Assembly (NCBI GenBank): GCA_050260055.1
Contig: JBLNBO010000005.1
Span: forward strand, 134,956-198,955
Source of the DNA: JBLMYQ01 sp050260055
GTDB taxonomy: Bacteria > Bacillota > Clostridia > Acetivibrionales > UBA4821
Length of the DNA stretch: 64,000 nt
Reading direction: 5' to 3'
Numbering within the stretch: position 1 is the stretch's first letter; each line of letters starts with the position of its first letter. The translations under genes and the position numbers were made by a program. Below are positions 1 to 6,309 of this stretch, piece by piece. Under the pieces are notes generated by a model. The model saw nothing but the letters and a program-made list of their open reading frames with translations, had not been told where the DNA came from and made no database searches.

Positions 1-4
1 AGTT

Positions 5-1459
5 GTGTTTATATTATCAATAACAGGAAGCCATTTATTCATTGCAATTCTAAAGATGGCAATATTAATTTTTGCTGTATCAACTCTGGCAATAGTTATT
101 GCAACAATATTTGCAAAGAGAATGTTTACTAAAGTTTTACTTTGTACATATCGGGAGGGATTGCCAAAAGGGGCAAGAATCAGTCTTAGAACCAAAGTGT
201 TTTTGCAGATTATTCCTATTATGCTGGTGTCAATAGTCTTTACGTCATTAATTGGATATTCGAGAATAATAACTGAAAAGGGAGACATTTTATTCGAATA
301 TTATGAACTACAGTTAAAAAACGTTTTTAAAAGCTATGACAAACCTGTGGATGCTGGAGCTTTAAAGAAGGCGCTGAAGCAAATAAAACCAATGAATCAA
401 AAAGATTGCACTTTTATTATTCCGCCTGGAGGACAAATAGAAACTTCAAATAACTCCAAGGTAAGCAGTTTCTTCATGAAATACCTGAATGAACTTTCAG
501 ACCAATATGGAGGAAGGGTATATGAAGTATATGTTGTAGACACGCAGGCGTCAACATTAAAGATTATTGACGGTGATAAGAAATGGATAGTAGGAGTAAA
601 ATACGAGGTCGGATCTGCTAAAACGCTTCGCTTTTTCCTAATAGGATTAGTAGTACTTTTTTCTGTATGCTTCTTTGTAGTATATTATTTAATCAAAACA
701 TTGACCGATGACATAAAAATTATAGCGGAAAGCCTTGCAGGATTAGCTGAAGGCAATATTGTAAATCTTGAAAAGCAGATACCCATCACCTCTAACGATG
801 AAATAGGGGATTTGGTTGAGGCTTTTAACGATATTCAGAAAATTGAGAAGCAGAGTATGGAAATATTAAAAGAAAATGAGAAAAGACTAATTGAAATGGC
901 AGAGATGGATGGCCTTACAGGAGCATATAACAGGAGATTTTTTGACCAATATTATGAGCTGGAAGTAAAAAGAGCACAAAATCAAATCAGGTATAAACCG
1001 GAACAAGGAAAACATATGAATTTTGGCCTTGCCATGCTAGATATAGATAATTTCAAGAAGGTAAACGATACATATGGTCATTTGGCAGGAGATAATATTC
1101 TAAAACAACTGGTTGAAACCATTAAGGAAGTTTCCTTCACCAAAGATATCATATGTAGGTATGGGGGCGAAGAGTTTATAGTCCTTTTCACTAGAACTGA
1201 TACTCAAGGGGCTGTTATAGCATCAGAAAAGATACGGCAGGAAATAGAAGCAAAAAAATTCTTTTTTGATGAGGATTACCCGAATGGGCGTATAACCGTA
1301 AGTATAGGGGTAGCAGTATTTGATGATGATTTTACAAAATATAATAAAGATATTCTCCGCGTAGCCGATGAAAGGCTGCTGCTGGCTAAGAAGTTAGGCA
1401 AAAACAGGGTTGTATCCATAAGCCCGGCAATGGAAGAGATTAATAGTTTTCCTTTATAA
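5..1459 (+). CDS. Membrane-bound diguanylate cyclase (HAMP-GGDEF)
   Basis: Predicted to make cyclic di-GMP from two GTP at the membrane. Hydrophobic segments lie near residues 11-35, 66-88 and 206-232. They bracket an extracytoplasmic region (about 90-205) that probably senses an unknown signal. A HAMP-like linker (about 230-280) leads into a C-terminal GGDEF domain with an intact GGEEF active site at residues 387-391. The product-inhibition RxxD motif normally five residues before GGEEF is not intact: Phe occupies the Arg position. The frame opens with GTG at the window edge and no ribosome binding site is visible, so the true start may lie upstream. No terminator is obvious after the gene. 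Confidence 0.85.
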   Translation: MFILSITGSHLFIAILKMAILIFAVSTLAIVIATIFAKRMFTKVLLCTYREGLPKGARISLRTKVFLQIIPIMLVSIVFTSLIGYSRIITEKGDILFEYYELQLKNVFKSYDKPVDAGALKKALKQIKPMNQKDCTFIIPPGGQIETSNNSKVSSFFMKYLNELSDQYGGRVYEVYVVDTQASTLKIIDGDKKWIVGVKYEVGSAKTLRFFLIGLVVLFSVCFFVVYYLIKTLTDDIKIIAESLAGLAEGNIVNLEKQIPITSNDEIGDLVEAFNDIQKIEKQSMEILKENEKRLIEMAEMDGLTGAYNRRFFDQYYELEVKRAQNQIRYKPEQGKHMNFGLAMLDIDNFKKVNDTYGHLAGDNILKQLVETIKEVSFTKDIICRYGGEEFIVLFTRTDTQGAVIASEKIRQEIEAKKFFFDEDYPNGRITVSIGVAVFDDDFTKYNKDILRVADERLLLAKKLGKNRVVSISPAMEEINSFPL

Positions 1460-1521
1460 ATAAATACAATTGAATAATAAGTTTATAAAAGATAATAAAG
1501 ATTAAAATTTTAACATTTTTA

Positions 1522-1549
1522 TTGATAAGGTCATATTATGTGTTATAAT
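1522..1549 (+). promoter_or_regulatory. Sigma-A type promoter of the glnA-remnant/ANTAR transcript
   Basis: A TTGATA -35 box (1522-1527) and a TATAAT -10 box (1544-1549) are 16 bp apart. A TG at 1541-1542 makes an extended -10. Transcription would start near 1556, just before the leader hairpin. Confidence 0.7.
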
Positions 1550-1561
1550 TAAATAGAACAA

Positions 1562-1607
1562 AGACGTTCTTCGGCATTTATGATGTTGAGAGAGCGTCTA
1601 TTTTTTT
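1562..1607 (+). terminator. Leader terminator hairpin (possible ANTAR-controlled attenuator)
   Basis: AGACGTTCT (1562-1570) pairs with AGAGCGTCT (1591-1599) with one G-T wobble, followed by an A and seven T. It sits only a few bases after the predicted transcription start, so it acts as a leader attenuator rather than a gene-end terminator. ANTAR proteins antiterminate such leaders and an ANTAR gene lies downstream. The canonical pair of six-base-loop hairpins is not clearly present, so ANTAR control is inference. Confidence 0.6.
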
Positions 1608-1778
1608 ATAACTTATGCAGAAGAAGAACCTACTGCTGCAACATATGATAATGCAGGATATTTTGACCTTGGAGAACATCTTTTTGACAAGTATGTTGAA
1701 GCCAAGAAACTCGAATGGGAAGATTATTCTGTAAAAGTGCACGAGTGGGAGCCGGACAAATACCTTGACAGATTTTAG
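1608..1778 (+). pseudogene. Deleted remnant of glutamine synthetase (glnA)
   Basis: The reading frame ending at TAG 1776-1778 has no start codon but encodes two recognisable pieces of type I glutamine synthetase. The first resembles the stretch around the conserved HDxAGYFDL segment (here YDNAGYFDL). It runs directly into the enzyme's extreme C-terminus (GEHLFDKYVEAKK, then EWEDY and VHEWEPDKYL). Everything between, including the catalytic core, is missing, and so is the N-terminal third. A Leu-Gly pair common to both sides may mark the join. Promoter and leader hairpin are still in place upstream. It cannot encode a functional enzyme, and a working glnA presumably lies elsewhere. Confidence 0.8.
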
Positions 1779-1853
1779 ATAATAATTCATAATCTTTGCA
1801 ATAAATATTATCTCGGTACTCTGCTTATAAAACTTTCGAAAGGCAGCAGAATA

Positions 1854-2432
1854 ATGAATATTGTTAGGGTCTTAGTTGCTTTAGCAGCTGGTGAACCCCA
1901 ACTGCTAAAGCTTAGGAATATGCTCACAGAGCATGGATACGATGTAGTATCAATAGCTAGAGATGGTCATGAATGTATTAGAAAGGCAAGGATGCATAGA
2001 CCGGATATAGCCTTGATTGATTATGACCTTATTCAATATACAGGCTGCGAGGTTGCTAAAATATTATCAGACGATGAGATTTGCAGTGTTATTCTTTTGC
2101 TGAATGAAACACAAAAATCTTTGATAAATGAGAATGCTGGTGAGTGGAATCTTGCCTATCTTCTAAAACCTATAAATATTTCTGGGCTTATAAGCACAAT
2201 TGAGTTGACCTTAAAGAGCAATAAAAAGATTAAGAGCCTTGAAAAAGAGGTGCAAGGTTTAAAGGATATAATTGAAACAAGAAAGATAATTGAAAAAGCA
2301 AAAAGGATATTGATGAAAAAGTTTAACATAAGTGAAGATGAAGCTTTCAGAAAGATACAAAAGCAAAGCATGGATAAAAGGCTTCAGATGATTGATATAG
2401 CAAAATCTATAATAGTTTTATATGATATTTAA
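1854..2432 (+). CDS. Response-regulator-like ANTAR antiterminator
   Basis: A 192-residue protein with an N-terminal receiver fold and a C-terminal ANTAR RNA-binding domain (about 130-190), preceded by a short coiled coil. ANTAR proteins bind paired hairpins in leader RNAs and prevent termination, often at nitrogen-assimilation genes. The receiver keeps the candidate phospho-acceptor Asp (in ALIDYDL) and the Lys (in YLLKPI). The usual acidic pair near the N-terminus is replaced by Ala-Ala-Gly before a single Glu, so phosphorylation may be weak or absent. The start is preceded by a modest AAAGGCAG. It lies between the glnA remnant and amtB-glnB, so it probably controls nitrogen genes. Confidence 0.85.
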   Translation: MNIVRVLVALAAGEPQLLKLRNMLTEHGYDVVSIARDGHECIRKARMHRPDIALIDYDLIQYTGCEVAKILSDDEICSVILLLNETQKSLINENAGEWNLAYLLKPINISGLISTIELTLKSNKKIKSLEKEVQGLKDIIETRKIIEKAKRILMKKFNISEDEAFRKIQKQSMDKRLQMIDIAKSIIVLYDI

Positions 2433-2468
2433 AAGAATAGGATAATTATGCAGTGAAGCATAAAAGCA

Positions 2469-2515
2469 ATGGGGCTTAAAACGGCAATAACCGTTTTAAG
2501 CCCCATCGTTGTTTT
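2469..2515 (+). terminator. Rho-independent terminator between the ANTAR gene and amtB
   Basis: A perfect 16-bp stem (2469-2484 with 2491-2506), six-base loop CAATAA, then a T-rich tail. It either ends the ANTAR transcript or attenuates amtB. The loop lacks the A1/G4 pattern of ANTAR targets, which favours a plain terminator. Confidence 0.8.
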
Positions 2516-2641
2516 TAGGAATCTTAACAGAGTTTGATAAAAATTGTTTTCTATTTCTATTCAACTAAAATGATTCAGAATTTATACAGATTTTAAAAAT
2601 TTTGAATTGTTGATTATAAATTAACTTAAGGAGGAATTAAT

Positions 2642-3982
2642 ATGAAAAAGGTTTTTATGCTCTTGACCCTAATGGTAGTATTAATGATGTTTTTTCAAGC
2701 CGCAGCCTTTGCAGAAGGAGCAGCTAGCATTGATACGGGGGATACGACATTTGTCTTGATAAGCTCTGCTTTGGTATTTCTAATGACACCAGGATTAGCC
2801 TTGTTCTACGGAGGGATGGTAAGAAAGAAAAATGTTCTAAATGCAATTATTAACGTGTTTTTTATTATAGGGTTAGTATCTGTATTATGGGTATTAATAG
2901 GTTACTCATTGTCATTTGGCCCAGACAAAAATGGCTTGATAGGAAGTTTTCAGTGGGCTGGATTTAAAGGAGTCGGTGCAGAACCAAATGCAGCTTATGC
3001 TGCTACAATTCCTCATTCAGCCTTTGCAGTATTTCAACTAATGTTTGCTATAATCACTGTTGCCATTATTACAGGTGCATTTGCAGAAAGAATAAAATTT
3101 TCTGTTCTTGTAATGTTCTCAACCCTATGGATATTGCTTGTATATTCTCCTCTTGCACATTGGGTATGGGGAATCGGGGGATGGCTGAGAAACTTGGGAG
3201 CACTTGATTTTGCGGGTGGAACTGTGGTTCATATAAGTTCCGGCATTGCAGGATTAACTGCGGCTATAATAATCGGTAAAAGAAAGGGGTATGGTACTAC
3301 TCCTATGCTCCCTCATAACATACCTTTTGTTGTTATTGGGGCAGCAATGCTCTGGTTTGGCTGGTTCGGATTTAATGCAGGGAGTGCCTTGTCAGCAAAC
3401 GGCCTTGCGGTAAATGCTTTTCTTACTACCAATACCGCAGCCGCTGCAGCAATGCTGTCATGGATGACCTTGGAATGGATATTTCATAGAAGACCTACTA
3501 CCCTTGGAGCGGCAACAGGCGGCGTTGTGGGGTTGGTTGCAATAACTCCAGGGGCAGGTTTTGTAGATGTAATGTCTGCAATAATTATTGGTTTAATAGC
3601 TGCACCGCTTTCATATTTTGCTATTAGTGTTGCAAAAAGAAAGATTGGTTATGATGATTCGCTTGACGCTTTTGGATGTCATGGTGTCGGGGGAACCTGG
3701 GGTGCGATTGCTACTGGACTTTTTGCATCAAAAAGTATAAATCCTGCGGGGGCCAACGGCTTGTTTTTTGGCAATACTTCACAGTTAGGAATACAACTTA
3801 TAAGTGTGGGAGCTACAATAGTTTTTTCAGCGGTAATGACATTAATAATTCTCGAGGGAATCAAATTATTTACAAGCCTGCGGGTGGATGAAAAATATGA
3901 ATCGAATGGCCTTGATATTGAACAGCATGGTGAGGATGCGTATGGTGCAATTTATTCCGAGGAGAGAATTATAGCCGGATAA
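2642..3982 (+). CDS. amtB: Ammonium transporter AmtB
   Basis: A channel for ammonium/ammonia in the cytoplasmic membrane. The 446-residue product begins with a signal-peptide-like segment ending near AFA-EG (residue 25), as in many Amt precursors, followed by about eleven helices. Visible landmarks are the pore Asp in LDFAGGTVVH (D189), the twin pore histidines H197 and H347 (GCHGVGG), and the FGWFGFN segment. The C-terminal tail has the VDEKYESNGLD...HGEDAYG pattern that docks a PII protein, fitting the glnB gene that follows. AAGGAGG at 2628-2634 sets the ATG. Confidence 0.96.
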   Translation: MKKVFMLLTLMVVLMMFFQAAAFAEGAASIDTGDTTFVLISSALVFLMTPGLALFYGGMVRKKNVLNAIINVFFIIGLVSVLWVLIGYSLSFGPDKNGLIGSFQWAGFKGVGAEPNAAYAATIPHSAFAVFQLMFAIITVAIITGAFAERIKFSVLVMFSTLWILLVYSPLAHWVWGIGGWLRNLGALDFAGGTVVHISSGIAGLTAAIIIGKRKGYGTTPMLPHNIPFVVIGAAMLWFGWFGFNAGSALSANGLAVNAFLTTNTAAAAAMLSWMTLEWIFHRRPTTLGAATGGVVGLVAITPGAGFVDVMSAIIIGLIAAPLSYFAISVAKRKIGYDDSLDAFGCHGVGGTWGAIATGLFASKSINPAGANGLFFGNTSQLGIQLISVGATIVFSAVMTLIILEGIKLFTSLRVDEKYESNGLDIEQHGEDAYGAIYSEERIIAG

Positions 3983-4095
3983 CAAATGATAAGCTATAAT
4001 GCTTTCTAAAAATTGTGATAATATTAGATACTTATCGCAAATGCAGGTGGGATTTTAACTTTATACTATCAACTAATATAAAGGAGGGATTTTGA

Positions 4096-4434
4096 ATGAA
4101 AAAAGTTGAAGCGATTGTTAGGCCTTCTAAACTGGAAGATATCAAAGATGCATTGAATAAATATGGAATCCATGGCATGACTGTAACACCTGTCACTGGA
4201 TGTGGTTTTCAGAAAGGGTATAAAGAAGTATTTAGAGGAACAGAATATACAATTAATTTGATACAAAAAGTAAAAATAGAGATAGTCCTAAAAGATGAAA
4301 GTTTAGATAATGTAATACAAATATTATTAGAAGCTGGTAGAACCGGGGAAATTGGAGATGGCAAAATATTTATTTGCGATATCGAGGATGCAATAACTAT
4401 TAGAACAGGTGAAAGAGGAGAAAATGAAGTATAA
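4096..4434 (+). CDS. glnB: Nitrogen regulatory protein PII
   Basis: A 112-residue trimeric signal protein that reports 2-oxoglutarate, ATP/ADP and nitrogen status. The T-loop is present with the modifiable tyrosine in RGTEYTINL, and the C-terminal signature GEIGDGKIFI is intact. It lies about 110 bp after amtB on the same strand, the classic amtB-glnK pairing, and AmtB carries the matching docking tail. Its expected main job is to block AmtB when ammonium is plentiful. The ribosome binding site is AAAGGAGGGA. Whether it should be called glnB or glnK cannot be settled from sequence alone. Confidence 0.95.
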   Translation: MKKVEAIVRPSKLEDIKDALNKYGIHGMTVTPVTGCGFQKGYKEVFRGTEYTINLIQKVKIEIVLKDESLDNVIQILLEAGRTGEIGDGKIFICDIEDAITIRTGERGENEV

Positions 4435-4461
4435 AAGAGGGCCGAATTCGACCCTCTTTTT
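4434..4461 (+). terminator. Terminator after glnB
   Basis: AAAGAGGG pairs with CCCTCTTT across a ten-base loop containing an EcoRI-like GAATTC, ending in a T run. Confidence 0.85.
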
Positions 4462-4521
4462 ATGCAGCTATATTTTCTTAAGCTAAATATCCATAATTGT
4501 ATTAATTTCCACGTCTAATTC

Positions 4522-4576
4522 TTGACATAAATTTAATCTGATGGTAAACTATAGACTGTTCTCTCTGGGGAGAGAA
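4522..4576 (+). promoter_or_regulatory. Promoter and leader hairpin of the str operon
   Basis: TTGACA (4522-4527) and TAAACT (4545-4550) are 17 bp apart, with an extended TG at 4542-4543. Just downstream, TTCTCTC (4559-4565) and GAGAGAA (4570-4576) form a seven-pair hairpin with a TGGG tetraloop at the very start of the leader. Confidence 0.6.
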
Positions 4577-4649
4577 TATTTATGATGCTTTTAAGGAATT
4601 AATAAATATTAGAAATTGGTTCCGTGATGCAGGAGAAAGGAAGTTGACG

Positions 4650-4895
4650 ATGCTTGAGGAACTAAAAAGGGCAAAAAAGAAAATTGGTATAAAAGAATGC
4701 AGTAAGGCAATAGAGAATGAAAAAGCTTTAATTGCATTTGTTGCAAGTGATGCAGAGAATAGGGTTGTAAAGCCGTTCGTTGAGCTTTGTAATCAAAAAG
4801 CAGTTGAAATAACCTATGTGGACACAATGAGCAATCTTGGAAAAGCTTGTGGAATAGATGTAGGAGCCGCTACAGTAGTAATGCTGAAAGAGTGA
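4650..4895 (+). CDS. rplGB: L7Ae/L30e-family ribosomal-type RNA-binding protein
   Basis: An 81-residue member of the L7Ae/L30e/Gadd45 family (YbxF-like). These proteins bind kink-turn RNA and associate with the ribosome. The C-terminal half (ITYVDTMSNLGKACGIDVGAA) matches the family's conserved K-turn-binding region. The ATG at 4650 is favoured over a TTG six bases earlier because AAAGGAAG sits at the right distance. Its place directly before rpsL is conserved in Firmicutes, but here rpoB-rpoC, the usual upstream neighbours, are replaced by glnB. Confidence 0.88.
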   Translation: MLEELKRAKKKIGIKECSKAIENEKALIAFVASDAENRVVKPFVELCNQKAVEITYVDTMSNLGKACGIDVGAATVVMLKE

Positions 4896-4978
4896 CCAGT
4901 TGCCAACAAACTAAATAATTAAAAATATCATTTGATATACAAGACGATAAAGCGTTAATGGTATATAGAAAAGCAATC

Positions 4979-5091
4979 TTCAGAAACGAGCAGAGCAAGG
5001 CGCAAGGGAAATGAGGGAACGGAGCATATTTTTTATATGTGAGTACCCGAATGACCGCAGCAACACAGCTATGCGAAGTTTATCATGATTG
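4979..5091. repeat. Candidate dispersed intergenic palindromic repeat
   Basis: The rplGB-rpsL spacer contains a purine-rich, visibly GC-richer block that is an imperfect inverted repeat. Arms near GGGAACGGAGCATAT and ATATGTGAGTACCC face each other across a T-rich centre, and outer arms share CTTC, AGC and TTGC-type motifs. It has no coding potential and differs from the AT-rich flanks. Such sequence-skewed palindromes are typical of repeat families in clostridial genomes. Only one copy is visible here, so family membership is inference. Confidence 0.4.
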
Positions 5092-5116
5092 CATAACAAT
5101 GAAAGGAGGTGAATAA

Positions 5117-5530
5117 ATGCCAACGTTCAGTCAGCTAACAAGACAAGGTAGGGAAGTTTTAAAGAAGAAATCAACCGCGCCAGCACTTTTAAGAGGATTT
5201 AATTCACTTAAAAAGAAGCCGATTGATATTAACAGCCCTCAAAAAAGAGGAGTATGTACAGTTGTTAAAACAACTACACCAAAAAAGCCTAACTCAGCAC
5301 TCAGAAAAGTAGCAAGAGTAAGACTTACAAATGGAGTTGAAGTAACAGCTTACATTCCAGGAATCGGACATAACTTGCAAGAGCATAGTGTTGTTTTGAT
5401 AAGAGGAGGAAGAGTTAAGGACCTACCTGGAGTAAGATACCACATAATCAGGGGAACATTAGATGCTGCTGGTGTTGCCAAAAGAATGCAGGCGAGATCA
5501 AAATATGGAGCAAAAAGACCCAAGAAATAA
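5117..5530 (+). CDS. rpsL: 30S ribosomal protein S12
   Basis: S12 sits at the decoding centre of the small subunit. The 137-residue product has the universal TTTPKKPNSALRKVARVRL-type loop and the GHNLQEHS...RGGRVKDLPGVRYH region. The lysines linked to streptomycin sensitivity (in PKKPN and in GRVKDLPG) are wild type. The start ATG has a near-perfect AAAGGAGGTGA site. Second gene of the str operon. Confidence 0.98.
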   Translation: MPTFSQLTRQGREVLKKKSTAPALLRGFNSLKKKPIDINSPQKRGVCTVVKTTTPKKPNSALRKVARVRLTNGVEVTAYIPGIGHNLQEHSVVLIRGGRVKDLPGVRYHIIRGTLDAAGVAKRMQARSKYGAKRPKK

Positions 5531-5532
5531 GA

Positions 5533-5563
5533 GTTGACAGTTGGCGGTTGACAGTTGACAGTT
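5533..5563. repeat. Short tandem GTTGACAGT-type direct repeats
   Basis: Three near-copies of GTTGACAGT/GTTGGCGGT lie in a row just after rpsL. Related words recur in other spacers of this window (after rpsG near 6191, after the first TSUP gene near 31868, inverted before serC). They have no coding role and look like a dispersed, possibly slippage-expanded, repeat. Confidence 0.5.
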
Positions 5564-5710
5564 TAAAACAATAAATTGCCAGTTATCAACTTTTAAACAG
5601 TAACTATTATGTAGTGCAAGGGCTTAACATAGATTTGTTATTTACCAGCACTAACGGGACTTATTCTCGAGTACCTGTGAATTTATAACTTTATAAAGGA
5701 GGGAAGAAAA

Positions 5711-6181
5711 GTGCCAAGAAGAGGACATATTGCAAAAAGAGATGTATTGGCTGATCCAATATATAATGATAAGGTTGTAACCAAGCTTATCAATAAAATA
5801 ATGTTAAGTGGCAAAAGAGGCGTAGCTCAAAGAATATGCTATGATGCATTTGACATTATAAAGGAAAAGACAGGCAAAGATCCACTTGAAGTTTTTGAGC
5901 AGGCTATGAATAATGTTATGCCTGTACTTGAAGTAAAAGCTAGAAGAGTGGGTGGAGCAACATACCAAGTACCAATGGAAGTAAGACCAGATAGAAGGCA
6001 GTCACTTGGATTAAGATGGCTTGTTGACTATTCAAGAAAAAGAGGCGAGAGAACAATGAAAGAAAGACTTGCCGGAGAAATTCTTGATGCATCAAATGGG
6101 CTTGGTGGTTCATTTAAGAAAAAAGAAGACACTCATAAGATGGCAGAAGCAAATAAAGCGTTTGCACATTATAGATGGTAG
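5711..6181 (+). CDS. rpsG: 30S ribosomal protein S7
   Basis: S7 nucleates assembly of the 30S head and contacts the E-site tRNA. The 156-residue length is standard. The PRRG start, VGGATYQVPMEVRPDRR loop and C-terminal HKMAEANKAFAHYRW are diagnostic. It starts with GTG behind AAAGGAGGGA. S7 often autoregulates the str operon; the 180-bp spacer before it is longer than usual and holds the short direct repeats. Confidence 0.98.
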   Translation: MPRRGHIAKRDVLADPIYNDKVVTKLINKIMLSGKRGVAQRICYDAFDIIKEKTGKDPLEVFEQAMNNVMPVLEVKARRVGGATYQVPMEVRPDRRQSLGLRWLVDYSRKRGERTMKERLAGEILDASNGLGGSFKKKEDTHKMAEANKAFAHYRW

Positions 6182-6309
6182 GAGTTAAATTGCTAGTTGG
6201 CAGTAACCAGTTAACAATTTAAAAACTATTAACTACAGAAGAAAACTATTGAATTAAAGCGTAGAACTTTAGTAATAAAGACAGCTTAGGTCATGAAAGG
6301 AGGAGAGTT

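Noticed and set aside
1578..1790. 70-codon minus-strand frame over the leader and glnA remnant
   Set aside because: The plus strand carries recognisable glutamine synthetase pieces; the minus-strand frame has no ribosome binding site and low-complexity sequence.
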